64,000 nt of DNA from UBA4416 sp040387475 (GTDB lineage Bacteria; Bacteroidota; Bacteroidia; B-17B0; Aurantibacillaceae). Shown one piece after another: positions 32,884 to 41,931 of this stretch. The notes under the pieces are model-generated. The model was not told the origin of the DNA, did no database searches, and saw only the letters and a program-made list of their open reading frames with translations. The stretch spans positions 1 to 64,000 of the forward strand of contig JAZKDT010000025.1 in NCBI GenBank assembly GCA_040387475.1. The letters are read 5' to 3'. How positions within the stretch are numbered: the stretch's first letter is position 1; every line of letters begins with the position of its first letter. The translations under genes and the position numbers were made by a program.

Positions 32884-34827
32884 ATGAAACCACTTTTAAT
32901 GGTTTTTCTATGTCTGGGTTTTCAAATCTCAATATACAGCCAAACAGCTATTGCGAAAGATAAAAAATGGACGGAAGAAGAACGGAAGCAAATGGAAAAA
33001 GCAGAGTTGCTTGTTGCTGAAAAAAATACGAGACTCGCTTTACCTCTTCTTGACAAATTATATATGGTGCATCCTTCTGATATGCATTTGAAATATTTAT
33101 ATGCCATTTGCGCTATCGAAACGCCCGGTAAACAGGAGGTGTGTTTAGCTTTATTAAAAGACGTATTTGAGAAAAATAATAAAGCGTCTGATATTGACTA
33201 TTATTTAGCGAAAGCTAATTTCTTAAATTATAATTTTGATGAAGCTATTGCAGGTATTGATGCCTATATCAAAAAGGAAAAAAAGATAAGTGATGTTCAA
33301 AAGAAAAACTGCGATCAGCTTATTAAATACTGTAATAATGCTAAATTATTAATAGCCAATCCGGTTTCCGTTAAAATCGAAAACATGGGTAATACTATAA
33401 ATTCGGCCGCAGCAGAATCATCTCCCTGTTTAACCGATGATGAAAATGTCATCATATTTACCTATAGTGGCGAAAAAAGTAAAGGCGGTTTGCAAAACGC
33501 ATTTAATCAACCAAACAAAAATGGCGTTTACTATGAGGATGTGTTTATGAGCTCAAAAGTAGATGGTGCCTGGAAAGCTCCTGAAGAAATAAAAGGATTG
33601 AATACAAATAATAACGAGGCGGTATTGTTTTTATCAAATGATGGACAAAAGTTATTTGTGAATATTGATAGTCAACAGGATGATGGCGATATCTATGTGA
33701 GTACCCTTGATAAAGATGTGTGGGGTGCGCCGGTGAAACTGGCCGGAGATGTAAACAGCAAAGATTGGGAAAATAACAGTTCTTTATCTCCGGATGGAAA
33801 AACGTTATATTTTTCGAGTAACAGGCCCGGAGGTTTAGGAGGAAAGGATATTTACAAGACGGAATTATTGGCAAATGGCACCTGGGGTGCTGCTAAAAAT
33901 ATGGGCGACAAAATAAATACATCTTTGGATGAGGATGCACCTTTTATTCATTACGACGGGCGTTTATTGCTTTTCTCGTCGCAGGGACATAACAGTATAG
34001 GTGGGTATGATATATTTAAAACCTACATGAACCCAGCAGATTCAAGCTGGGGTATTGCTGAAAATATGGGCGCACCTATTAATACACCGGGAGATGAAAT
34101 ACACTATGTATTGTCGCCAAGTGGTGAGAATGGTTATTATAGTTTAGGAAAAGCCGACGGTTTTGGAGATTTTGATATTTATAAAGTAGAACCCGGAATT
34201 ACCGGCATTATGCCTTTGGTAGCCGTGTCTAAAGGAAAGGTGACATTAGATTCAATGCCGGTTGAAGCCGAGATAACGGTTGAAGTGCCAGGTCGCAGCT
34301 CAATTTTCCGAACTGTAAAGTCTAATTCCAAAACAGGAGCATATCGTATGACATTGCCTGTTGGTGAAGATTATAAGATTACGTGGAAAGTAAATAATTT
34401 GCCCGTACAAACAAAAATAATTGAGGCTGGCAAAGCAACGGCTTATTTGTTGGACGTTAAAGATGTGAATTTTATTTCTATTCCGGATACTGCCAAGCCG
34501 GTGGCATTAAACGATATGGCTATGTGGCACACAGGCAATGAGCACATAGAAGGATTAGTTTATAAGATACAGGTTTCTGCAGGTTTTTTAAATGAAAAAA
34601 TCCGTCGGCGAAAGGCAAAAAAAATAGGAGAAGTTGAAAAAGAAACGATTGATGGTGTTGATCGTTTTACATTGAAGCAGGAGCTGACAACTTATAACGA
34701 AGCGACTGCTAAATTGAAAAAAATACGTGAATTGATTGCTGCCGATGCTTTTATTGTTGGTGTCTATAAAGGAAAGCGATGTTACCTGTCAGATCTTAGG
34801 ACGCAGGGTGTACTGAAGATCAAATAA
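32884..34827 (+). CDS. PD40 beta-propeller protein with TPR-like N-terminus and SPOR-like C-terminus
   Basis: The 647-residue protein has a signal peptide (MKPLLMVFLCLGFQISIYSQ), then a helical TPR-like region (about 30-165). A WD40-like (PD40) propeller follows at about 175-440, with the repeat ENNSSLSPDGKTLYFSSNRPGG and variants such as EDAPFIHYDGRLLLFSSQGH. The C-terminus (about 560-647) begins YKIQVSAGF and ends AFIVGVYKGKRCYL, which fits a SPOR-like fold for denuded peptidoglycan. Bacteroidota proteins of this plan (PorE-like) usually end in an OmpA domain; here that domain is absent. It is divergent from the outer-membrane barrel gene and ends at a strong terminator. Peptidoglycan attachment is inferred. 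Confidence 0.75.
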   Translation: MKPLLMVFLCLGFQISIYSQTAIAKDKKWTEEERKQMEKAELLVAEKNTRLALPLLDKLYMVHPSDMHLKYLYAICAIETPGKQEVCLALLKDVFEKNNKASDIDYYLAKANFLNYNFDEAIAGIDAYIKKEKKISDVQKKNCDQLIKYCNNAKLLIANPVSVKIENMGNTINSAAAESSPCLTDDENVIIFTYSGEKSKGGLQNAFNQPNKNGVYYEDVFMSSKVDGAWKAPEEIKGLNTNNNEAVLFLSNDGQKLFVNIDSQQDDGDIYVSTLDKDVWGAPVKLAGDVNSKDWENNSSLSPDGKTLYFSSNRPGGLGGKDIYKTELLANGTWGAAKNMGDKINTSLDEDAPFIHYDGRLLLFSSQGHNSIGGYDIFKTYMNPADSSWGIAENMGAPINTPGDEIHYVLSPSGENGYYSLGKADGFGDFDIYKVEPGITGIMPLVAVSKGKVTLDSMPVEAEITVEVPGRSSIFRTVKSNSKTGAYRMTLPVGEDYKITWKVNNLPVQTKIIEAGKATAYLLDVKDVNFISIPDTAKPVALNDMAMWHTGNEHIEGLVYKIQVSAGFLNEKIRRRKAKKIGEVEKETIDGVDRFTLKQELTTYNEATAKLKKIRELIAADAFIVGVYKGKRCYLSDLRTQGVLKIK

Positions 34828-34858
34828 AAAAAGCCTTCGAATAGTCGAAGGCTTTTTT
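34826..34858. terminator. Rho-independent terminator after the PD40 protein gene
   Basis: AAAAGCCTTCGA pairs with TCGAAGGCTTTT around ATAG and is followed by T. The arms are A- and T-flanked on both sides, so it could also stop pyrG transcripts from the other strand. Confidence 0.9.
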
Positions 34859-34934
34859 GTTATGTGAGTTAGAGTGAAGTGAGCACATTTTGTAGATCTA
34901 CTTCTCGACTTCTTTCGAAGTGATGATGCCTTCA

Positions 34935-36536
34935 TCAATTTAAAGTTGCTTCAATAAAACTTACAAATAACGGGTGTGGATTTTCAACCGTACTTTTATA
35001 TTCGGGATGGAATTGTACGCCGATAAAGAAAGGATGACTAGGTATCTCTACAATTTCTGCTAACCCTGCATTAGGATTTAATCCCGAAAGAACCATACCT
35101 GCATCTTTGAACAAATTCGTGTATTCGTTATTAAATTCGTAACGGTGACGGTGACGTTCGTTAATGTCTGTTTGATTATAGATCTTGTGCGCCAGCGTTC
35201 CCTCAACTAAGCTACACGGATAAGAACCTAAGCGCATGGTACCACCCATGTGGGAAATATTTTTTTGCGCTTCCAGTAAATCAATAACAGGCGCACTGGT
35301 TGCAGGATTCATTTCACGGCTATGAGCATCTTTTAAATTTAAAACATTACGTGCAAATTCGATCACAGCGCATTGCATTCCTAAACAAATTCCAAAGAAT
35401 GGAATATTATTTTCGCGTGCATATTTGATAGCTGAAATTTTTCCTTCAATTCCTCTGTTACCAAATCCCGGAGCAACTAAAATCCCTTTCAGATTTTTTA
35501 ATTTATCTTTTACATTGTCATCTGTTAAACTTTCGCTGTGTATCCATTCAACATTGACTTTACAGTCGTTTACAGCGCCTGCGTGGATAAAGGCTTCGGC
35601 AATAGATTTATATGAATCTTTTAACTCTACATATTTACCAACTAGCCCAATGGTTACATTCTTTTGTGGGTTATGAAATTTATTTAAAAATAATTTCCAT
35701 TTATCTAATTGAATTTCGGTTGACTGGTTAATGTTTAATTTTTTCAAAACGATCTCATCCAGTTTTTCTTTTTCCATCAATAATGGAACTTCATAAATAG
35801 TGGATGCATCCAATGCTTCAATTACCGCGTCAGGAGATACGTTACAGAATAAAGCGATTTTTCTTCTGATATCATTATTAATAGCATGTTCTGAACGGCA
35901 TACCAAAATATCGGGTTGTACTCCATATTCCAGTAATAATTTAACCGAATGTTGGGTTGGTTTTGTTTTTAATTCACCTGAAGTTGCTAAGTATGGTAAT
36001 AAGGTTAAATGAATAACGGTGCAATCATCTCCTAATTCCCATTTTAGCTGACGAACCGCTTCAATATAGGGTAGGGATTCAATATCACCCACAGTACCAC
36101 CAATTTCAGTAATTACAAATTGATACTGACCAGTTTTTCCTAGGATCTTGATACGATTCTTGATCTCATCGGTAATATGAGGAATAACCTGAACGGTTTT
36201 TCCTAAAAATTCACCCTTGCGTTCTTTATCAATAACCGATTGGTAAATGCGACCGGTTGTAACGTTATTAGCCTGTGAAGTAGCCACGTTTAAAAAACGC
36301 TCGTAATGACCCAGATCAAGATCTGTTTCAGCGCCATCATCGGTTACATAACATTCGCCATGTTCGTATGGATTGAGAGTTCCGGGATCGATATTAATAT
36401 AGGGATCCAGTTTTTGGATGGTAACTGTGTAGCCACGGGCCTGTAATAGTTTGGCCAGAGATGCCGCGATAATTCCTTTTCCGAGAGATGATGTTACGCC
36501 ACCGGTAACAAAGATATATTTAGTGTTGATTGACAT
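34935..36536 (-). CDS. pyrG: CTP synthase
   Basis: The 533-residue enzyme makes CTP from UTP, ATP and glutamine, the last step of pyrimidine nucleotide synthesis. The N-terminal amidoligase domain (about 1-270) shows KYIFVTGGVTSSLGKGI and the LDPYINIDPGTLNPYEHGE segment. The C-terminal class I glutamine amidotransferase has the nucleophile Cys in FFGICLGMQ and the catalytic His-Glu in GVQFHPE. Length is normal for the family. It sits alone on the minus strand; a TACCTTTA box about 25 bp upstream of the ATG resembles a -7 element. Confidence 0.98.
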   Translation of the reverse strand: MSINTKYIFVTGGVTSSLGKGIIAASLAKLLQARGYTVTIQKLDPYINIDPGTLNPYEHGECYVTDDGAETDLDLGHYERFLNVATSQANNVTTGRIYQSVIDKERKGEFLGKTVQVIPHITDEIKNRIKILGKTGQYQFVITEIGGTVGDIESLPYIEAVRQLKWELGDDCTVIHLTLLPYLATSGELKTKPTQHSVKLLLEYGVQPDILVCRSEHAINNDIRRKIALFCNVSPDAVIEALDASTIYEVPLLMEKEKLDEIVLKKLNINQSTEIQLDKWKLFLNKFHNPQKNVTIGLVGKYVELKDSYKSIAEAFIHAGAVNDCKVNVEWIHSESLTDDNVKDKLKNLKGILVAPGFGNRGIEGKISAIKYARENNIPFFGICLGMQCAVIEFARNVLNLKDAHSREMNPATSAPVIDLLEAQKNISHMGGTMRLGSYPCSLVEGTLAHKIYNQTDINERHRHRYEFNNEYTNLFKDAGMVLSGLNPNAGLAEIVEIPSHPFFIGVQFHPEYKSTVENPHPLFVSFIEATLN

Positions 36537-36599
36537 ACAGTTTTTTGTAAACTGTACGTAAAGGTAAGCGTTTTTTTTGGATTAGATTTAGAGTTTTTT

Positions 36600-36620
36600 A
36601 CACTATTTATAAAATAGTGT
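36600..36620. repeat. Inverted repeat between the DinB-like gene and pyrG
   Basis: ACACTATTT pairs with AAATAGTGT around ATA. No T run follows on the minus strand, so it is not a standard terminator for the DinB-like gene. Next to it TTTTTGA and TCAAAAA form a second small hairpin. Confidence 0.4.
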
Positions 36621-36691
36621 GTTTTTGATTTTCAAAAACTGATAGATCGGTTAAAAAGGGCGATAACAGTGAGTTTGAGCCGGTCAGAAAT

Positions 36692-37279
36692 TTACTTTAA
36701 TTTATCCAACTCATCATCTGTAAAGTGCTTTTTTGCCTTATCTTTTGAAAACTTATCGGCATTGTAATCTTTCGACTTGTTTTTAGGAATAGATAAGCTG
36801 GTCCATTCCGTTTTTTTGAGTTGTTTGGCATAAAATACGATCTGTCCAATGTGATAAGGATAATGGGCCAATTGGCGGTTAATGGCTTCTAAAGCTGTAT
36901 GCCCTTCATTTCTAATATAAATAATGTCTGATAAGTTCTCAGGCTTTAAATCTGCTAATGCTTTAAATAAACAATCCCAACCTTCGTTCCACAGATGTAA
37001 AACCTGTTCTTTAGTTTGGTTGCTGAGCGTAGTCGAAGCATCAAATTCACCATCGCGGTTGCGCCACTCCTTTTCTCCGTCAGTGGTTAGGAAATCGGTC
37101 CAACGTGATAGCATGTTACCATGTAAATGTTTCACAATAGTAGCAATGCTGTTGGTATCTTCATTCACTGAAACAAACAGTTGTTCGGGCTCTAACTGCT
37201 CGATGGCTTTTTCTCCCAGAGTTTTGTAATACGTAAATTGACGGATTGCGCTTCTTAAAAAATCTTCAGATACGGTCAT
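36692..37279 (-). CDS. DinB-superfamily protein (DUF1572-like)
   Basis: This 195-residue protein has the helical-bundle pattern of the DinB/DUF1572 group: FLRSAIRQFTYYKTLGEKAIEQL, then SIATIVKHLHGNMLSRWTDFL, and AINRQLAHYPYHIGQIVFYAKQL. The His residues at about 50 and in HYPYHIGQ fit a divalent-metal site. Members are possible thiol-S-transferases or stress proteins, with function mostly unknown. Residues ASTTLS (about 80-86) are encoded by a stretch identical to the dispersed GCTTCGACTACGCTCAGC palindrome, a possible repeat insertion that kept the frame. It lies upstream of pyrG on the same strand, 155 bp apart. Confidence 0.8.
   Translation of the reverse strand: MTVSEDFLRSAIRQFTYYKTLGEKAIEQLEPEQLFVSVNEDTNSIATIVKHLHGNMLSRWTDFLTTDGEKEWRNRDGEFDASTTLSNQTKEQVLHLWNEGWDCLFKALADLKPENLSDIIYIRNEGHTALEAINRQLAHYPYHIGQIVFYAKQLKKTEWTSLSIPKNKSKDYNADKFSKDKAKKHFTDDELDKLK
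37022..37039. repeat. REP-like palindrome inside the DinB-like coding region
   Basis: GCTGAGCGTAGTCGAAGC has GCT/AGC arms and a core related to the copies at 3568, 5155, 16126 and 19170. It lies in frame within the gene and encodes Ala-Ser-Thr-Thr-Leu-Ser on the minus strand. Confidence 0.6.
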
Positions 37280-37295
37280 AGTTTCTAAGTTTTGC

Positions 37296-37395
37296 TCTTT
37301 GCGTGAGGGATTGCAGCGGAAATCCTTTTGCCTGCCTCTTGCAAAAGATTGAAGCGTAAAGCCCGACCCGACGATAGGAGGGGCACGCCCAAATC
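37296..37395. repeat. Dispersed repeat, third copy
   Basis: It contains GCGTGAGGGATTGCAGCG, AAATCCTTTTGC, GCAAAAGATTG, AAGCCCGACCCGACG and GAGGGGCACGCCC. The order is the same as in the arm at 19118-19225 and the reverse complement of that at 18960-19073. The internal CTTTTGC/GCAAAAG arms form a hairpin. Confidence 0.7.
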
Positions 37396-37396
37396 A

Positions 37397-39397
37397 TTAA
37401 TAATTTAATAACTTCAATAGCTTCGCTTTAAAGCGTTCTTTAGGTAAAAAGTTAATTTCAAGATCCGCATTCATTGGTACTGGAGTGTCTAAACTTCCTT
37501 CACGCATAACAGGCGCGTCTAAATATTCAAAACAATGTTCTGTAATTAAGGCACTTAATTCTCCACCAATACCGCCTGTCAAAGTGTCTTCATGCAATAT
37601 AAAGGCTTTCCCTGTTTTCTTTACAGAATCATAAATAGCTTGTGTATCCAACGGAGCAAGTGTTCTTAAGTCAATCAAATCAGCAGAAATCTCAGGGTTA
37701 TTTTTTAATAAGTCCAATGCCCAGTGAACACCAAGGCCGTAAGTTACAATAGTTACATCGGCACCTTGTTTTACCAAACGCGCTTTACCAAAAGGAATGG
37801 TGTAATATTCATCTAAAATATCTTCATCAATACTTCTGTATAATGCTTTGTGCTCAAAAAACATGACTGGATTAGGATCTTCAAAAGAAGCGATCAGTAA
37901 GCCTTTGGCATCACTGGGGAAAGCCGGATAAGCAATTTTTAACCCCGGAGTTTTAAAGAACCAGGCTTCGTTACTTTGGCTATGGAAAGGCCCTGCAGCA
38001 ACACCCGCGCCAGTTGGCATACGAACTACCACATCGGCATTTTGTCCCCAACGGTAATGTGATTTTGCCAGGTTATTGATGATCTGTGTCATACCTTCTG
38101 AAACGAAATCAGCAAATTGCATTTCCACCATGGCTTTATGTTTGTTGATAGATAAACCAAAACCGGTTCCCAAAATAGCGGATTCACATAACGGTGTATT
38201 GCGCACCCTACCTTTGCCAAACTCTTCTACAAAGCCGTCGGTAATTTTAAATACGCCGCCGTAATCTGCAATATCCTGTCCCATTAATACCAGGTTGTCG
38301 TGTTTACGCATGGCCAAGCGCATACCGTCACTAATGGCATCAATTAAACGTTTGTTAGTTCTGCTACCCGAGCTATTTGAAGTATCTTCAATAGTACAAG
38401 GCATAAATAATTCAGATATTTCTTTTTCAGTATTCGGTGGCGGCAGTGTTTCTGCAAATGCAAGTTCCAAACCGGCATCAATATCTTTTTTTACATCGGC
38501 GCGAAGTTTTTCAATAATGTCTTCCGTTAATACACCTTCATCAATTAAAAATTTTTCGAAGGTATTAACAGGATCTTTTCGTCCCCAAACATCAAATAAT
38601 TCTTTTGGCACATATTTGGTTCCCGAAGCTTCTTCGTGCCCTCGCATACGGAAGGTCACACATTCTAATAAAACAGGACGTGGGTTTTCACGGATTGATT
38701 CTGCTAAATTTTTAACGGTCTCGTATACTTTCAATACATTATTTCCATCCACTGTTACGCCTTCAATGCCATATCCAATGGCTTTATCAGCAAATGATTT
38801 ACAACGAAACTGCTCATTACTTGGTGTAGATAAACCATAGCCATTATTCTCAATCACAAAAATAACGGGCAAATCCCAAACTGCCGCGGTGTTAATACTT
38901 TCATGAAAATCACCTTCACTGGCGCCGCCATCTCCGCTAAATACCACCGTTACTTTTTTCTCCTCACGCAATTTATTTCCTAAGGCGATGCCATCAGCTA
39001 CACCTAATTGCGGACCTAAATGAGAAATCATACCCACAATATTGTATTCCTGTGTTCCAAAATGGAAACTTCTATCGCGGCCCTGTGTAAAACCACTTGG
39101 CTTGCCTTGAAACTGCGAGAACAAGCGATTCATAGGAATTCCGCGAGTTGTAAATACACCTAAATTACGGTGCATCGGTAAAATAAATTCATCCTGATTT
39201 AACGCAGTTGCTACTCCAACAGAAATGGCTTCTTGTCCAATGCCGCTAAACCATTTGGCAATACGACCCTGACGCAGAAGGATCAACATTTTTTCTTCGA
39301 TCAAACGGGGAGTTAAAATATTTTTATAAAGTTGTAATAACGTATCGTCTTTTTGTTTACGTCTGTCAAACTTGATAGGAGATTCGGCTGTGATCAT
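37397..39397 (-). CDS. 2-oxo acid dehydrogenase E1, fused alpha and beta subunits
   Basis: The 666-residue protein joins E1-alpha (about 1-330) and E1-beta (about 340-666) in one chain, common in Bacteroidota. The thiamine diphosphate motif is clear: G155-D156-G157 followed 28 residues later by ENN (GDGGASEGDFHE to FVIENN). The beta half shows LVMGQDIADYGGVF, GVAAGPFHSQSNEAWF and ILHEDTLTGG. E1 decarboxylates the 2-oxo acid and passes the acyl group to E2 lipoyl domains. The fused form resembles branched-chain (2-oxoisovalerate) enzymes more than pyruvate E1, but the substrate is not certain. No E2 or E3 gene is adjacent. It is divergent from the GH16 gene. Confidence 0.9.
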   Translation of the reverse strand: MITAESPIKFDRRKQKDDTLLQLYKNILTPRLIEEKMLILLRQGRIAKWFSGIGQEAISVGVATALNQDEFILPMHRNLGVFTTRGIPMNRLFSQFQGKPSGFTQGRDRSFHFGTQEYNIVGMISHLGPQLGVADGIALGNKLREEKKVTVVFSGDGGASEGDFHESINTAAVWDLPVIFVIENNGYGLSTPSNEQFRCKSFADKAIGYGIEGVTVDGNNVLKVYETVKNLAESIRENPRPVLLECVTFRMRGHEEASGTKYVPKELFDVWGRKDPVNTFEKFLIDEGVLTEDIIEKLRADVKKDIDAGLELAFAETLPPPNTEKEISELFMPCTIEDTSNSSGSRTNKRLIDAISDGMRLAMRKHDNLVLMGQDIADYGGVFKITDGFVEEFGKGRVRNTPLCESAILGTGFGLSINKHKAMVEMQFADFVSEGMTQIINNLAKSHYRWGQNADVVVRMPTGAGVAAGPFHSQSNEAWFFKTPGLKIAYPAFPSDAKGLLIASFEDPNPVMFFEHKALYRSIDEDILDEYYTIPFGKARLVKQGADVTIVTYGLGVHWALDLLKNNPEISADLIDLRTLAPLDTQAIYDSVKKTGKAFILHEDTLTGGIGGELSALITEHCFEYLDAPVMREGSLDTPVPMNADLEINFLPKERFKAKLLKLLNY

Positions 39398-39407
39398 TAT
39401 TTTTAAT

Positions 39408-39442
39408 TTGTAGCGAAAATACCAATTTTAGCTTTACTTTTG
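39408..39442 (+). promoter_or_regulatory. Promoter of the GH16 gene
   Basis: TTTG at 39408-39411, a 23-bp spacer and TACTTTTG at 39435-39442 fit the TTG / TAnnTTTG consensus at the long end of the spacing range. The gene starts 25 bp further on. Confidence 0.6.
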
Positions 39443-39467
39443 ATGAATATTAATCAATATTTATCGA

Positions 39468-40727
39468 ATGAAATACCCGGCCTTTTTAGTCATATTTTTT
39501 GTAGCTTTTTCTGTCAATGCTCAGGTAATGTGGCAGGTGAAAAGTAATGCCACAAAAAAATGGTATTTGCAGGAAACAGACGAGTTCAATTCGGACGGGT
39601 TAGATACAGAAAAATGGAAATCAGGTTTGCCCTGGGGAAATTATTTTTTTGTATATGATTTGTTATTTAAGCCCGAGAATGTGGAATTAAATAATGGTGT
39701 CATTTCTTTTTTAGGTCAAAAACCGGAAAGCCCTCAACCAATTGTAGGCGAAAACCTGGATATGGAGTATTTGAAAAAGAAAAATAAATTCCCAAATGAA
39801 AAAGGGGAATATGTGTATAATTATTCTGCAGGTTGTATTACTTCTCTTAAAAAATATAAGTTTGGTTATTTCGAAATGCGATTTAAATCAAATGCAGAAA
39901 AAGGCACCTGGCCGGCTTTTTGGCTATATGGAGGAAACCCAAACGAAGAGATCGATTTTTTTGAAGGAAAGGGGGAAAGGGAAAATCAGATTCATATTGA
40001 TGTTCATTGTCCTAAAGGCTGCGAAGATTATAAAGGAGGTTTCCTAAATCTGAAAAAAAACTGGGGAGCCTGGATCAAAACGACTGAAAGTTTAGCTGAC
40101 GGTTGGAATATTATTTCGGGTGAATGGCAATCCGGTTATGTGAAATTTTTTCTGAATGGGCAGCCTATTGGATATTTTGAAGGGCAGCTAAAAACCGCAC
40201 AAAACCTGATCATTAATAATGGCGTATCAAAAGATGGTGAACCGTTTAATCCCGGGCCTGATAAATCAACTAAATTTCCCAACTCGTTGCAGGTAGATTA
40301 TATAAGGGTTTGGAGCCAGGAAGATACAATTTACAGGCTGCAGAATGATTACCGGCAATTTCAGTATACCTCAAACACTATTATTAACAGTGACCTGTAT
40401 CAAACGAGTTCAAAAAAAAATGTAGGATTTGTATATAATAAGAAAGAATTGAATGATGAAGCAGGTTGCATTACATTGCTGCCGGTTTTTTATAATAAGT
40501 ATAGTTTGTCCTTCACTGGAAAGAAATTAGGCAAGATCCAGGTAGATGTTATGGATCGGTTTCAGAAAAAAGTGGCAGGCTTTATAATAGAAAACACAGA
40601 ATATTACATAATGGATCTAAGTGCATTGCCAACTGGTCCTTACGATGTCAAAATATCAGTATTGAACCAGGTATTAACGCACAACGTGCCGGTTATCAAT
40701 CCCGAAAAAATAGGAGAACAACATTAA
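39468..40727 (+). CDS. Secreted glycoside hydrolase family 16 protein
   Basis: The 419-residue protein has a signal peptide (MKYPAFLVIFFVAFSVNAQ). Its catalytic domain (about 30-285) has the GH16 signature E161-I-D163-F-F-E166, with the two glutamates as nucleophile and acid/base. Supporting strands are GCITSLKKYKFGYFEMRFK, GTWPAFWLYG and LQVDYIRVW. GH16 enzymes cut beta-1,3 or beta-1,4 glucans and galactans; the substrate is not clear here. The last 130 residues form a separate beta-rich module with no T9SS tail that I recognise. Its stop codon overlaps the start of a 38-residue membrane peptide gene (TAATG). Confidence 0.88.
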   Translation: MKYPAFLVIFFVAFSVNAQVMWQVKSNATKKWYLQETDEFNSDGLDTEKWKSGLPWGNYFFVYDLLFKPENVELNNGVISFLGQKPESPQPIVGENLDMEYLKKKNKFPNEKGEYVYNYSAGCITSLKKYKFGYFEMRFKSNAEKGTWPAFWLYGGNPNEEIDFFEGKGERENQIHIDVHCPKGCEDYKGGFLNLKKNWGAWIKTTESLADGWNIISGEWQSGYVKFFLNGQPIGYFEGQLKTAQNLIINNGVSKDGEPFNPGPDKSTKFPNSLQVDYIRVWSQEDTIYRLQNDYRQFQYTSNTIINSDLYQTSSKKNVGFVYNKKELNDEAGCITLLPVFYNKYSLSFTGKKLGKIQVDVMDRFQKKVAGFIIENTEYYIMDLSALPTGPYDVKISVLNQVLTHNVPVINPEKIGEQH

Positions 40728-40843
40728 TGCAAGAATTAATTGTTATAGTGTTATTAGCGTGCTCAGTGGCTTATCTTGTTTACAGGGGTTATAAAGCATA
40801 TCACAAAAAAAAATGTGGGGATGATCATTGTGGTTGTAAATAA
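40727..40843 (+). CDS. 38-residue Cys-rich membrane peptide, FeoB-associated-like
   Basis: The frame starts at an ATG overlapping the GH16 stop (TAATG), which suggests translational coupling. Residues 4-19 form one membrane segment (LIVIVLLACSVAYLVY). The C-terminus is basic then Cys-rich (KKKCGDDHCGCK, with a C-x4-C-x-C pattern). This plan matches the small FeoB-associated Cys-rich membrane proteins of Bacteroidota, which may help iron uptake. No feoA or feoB lies in the window, so the link to iron is by resemblance only. Confidence 0.65.
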   Translation: MQELIVIVLLACSVAYLVYRGYKAYHKKKCGDDHCGCK

Positions 40844-40857
40844 ACACACTTACGATT

Positions 40858-41931
40858 ATGTACTTTAAGCAAATTGATAGTTTACGTTTTTTTGCGGTTT
40901 CATTAGTTCTCTTAGCTCACTGGTCTTACGGGTTGCCTTATGTAGAAAGACTTAGATTCAGTTCTATTGGTGTAGATTTGTTTTTCGTTATTAGTGGATT
41001 TTTGATCTCTCTACAATTGTATGACTTTAAAAATAATATTGACAAAGGGCAAGTAACCTTCAGTAAAACTTTAAAAATATTTTATGTGCGGCGAATGCTT
41101 CGCATATTTCCTTTGTATTATTTTATCATTTTTGTTTCTGCATTATTTAACACAGGCGAAATAAGAGAGGCTTTGTTTTGGAATATCGGATACTTATCTA
41201 ATTTTTATTTCATTAAAATGCAACATTGGACAAGTACATTTTCTCACTTTTGGTCACTATCAGTTGAGGAGCACTTCTATTTGGCATGGCCGTTTATTGT
41301 TTTATTGACCAGTAAAAAACACTTGCCTTATGTGTTTGTGTGTGTTAGTTTACTGGCAGTTTTATTTCGTTATGTGTCTTTTTCTCAAAATCATAATCTT
41401 TTTATAGTTAATATCCATACTGTTTCCTGTCTCGACTTGTTTATGATTGGCGGAGCACTCGCTTATATCTATAAGTACCAGCATAATCTTTTTATGAAAA
41501 TATTTTCGAGTGTTACCTACAGATATGCCATATTATGCTGTTTTATATTTTTATATTATATATTAGTTGTACGATTCGACCTTGTAAACTTCAACTGGAT
41601 TTTTCAAAGACCACTATTAGGTATTGTTTATGCATCGGTGATAGGGTTTTTGGTGATAGGGGTAACCGGTAATATGGGCAGGTTGTTAGAAAACAAATAC
41701 CTCATACATCTTGGTAAATTAAGCTACGGTATTTACCTGGTGCATAATTTTATACCCGGTGTTTTGTTACCTATCAAAAAAATAGGGTTACCATTTTATA
41801 TTGAGTTTCTGGTTTACTTCATAGTTACATATGTAATAAGCGAATTATTACACAGATGGATTGAAAAGCCGGTGAGAAATTTAAATAGGCATTTTAAAAT
41901 TGATTCCGGAAAATTTCAGAAAACTATTTGA
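40858..41931 (+). CDS. Acyltransferase 3 family membrane protein (OafA-like)
   Basis: The 357-residue protein has about ten membrane segments. The N-terminal family motif is present (KQIDSLRFFAVSLVLLAHW, with the conserved His, then FSSIGVDLFFVISGFLIS). Further features are the Arg-rich RRMLRIFPLYYF after the second segment, LSVEEHFYLAWPF, and GKLSYGIYLVHNF near the end. Such enzymes O-acylate surface polysaccharides or lipids using cytoplasmic acyl-CoA. It starts 14 bp after the small Cys-rich peptide, so the three plus-strand genes may form one unit. It overlaps the convergent nadC gene by 8 bp. Confidence 0.9.
   Translation: MYFKQIDSLRFFAVSLVLLAHWSYGLPYVERLRFSSIGVDLFFVISGFLISLQLYDFKNNIDKGQVTFSKTLKIFYVRRMLRIFPLYYFIIFVSALFNTGEIREALFWNIGYLSNFYFIKMQHWTSTFSHFWSLSVEEHFYLAWPFIVLLTSKKHLPYVFVCVSLLAVLFRYVSFSQNHNLFIVNIHTVSCLDLFMIGGALAYIYKYQHNLFMKIFSSVTYRYAILCCFIFLYYILVVRFDLVNFNWIFQRPLLGIVYASVIGFLVIGVTGNMGRLLENKYLIHLGKLSYGIYLVHNFIPGVLLPIKKIGLPFYIEFLVYFIVTYVISELLHRWIEKPVRNLNRHFKIDSGKFQKTI

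Noticed and set aside
36600..36620. Hairpin after the DinB-like gene as a terminator
   Set aside because: On the transcribed strand it is followed by A, not T.
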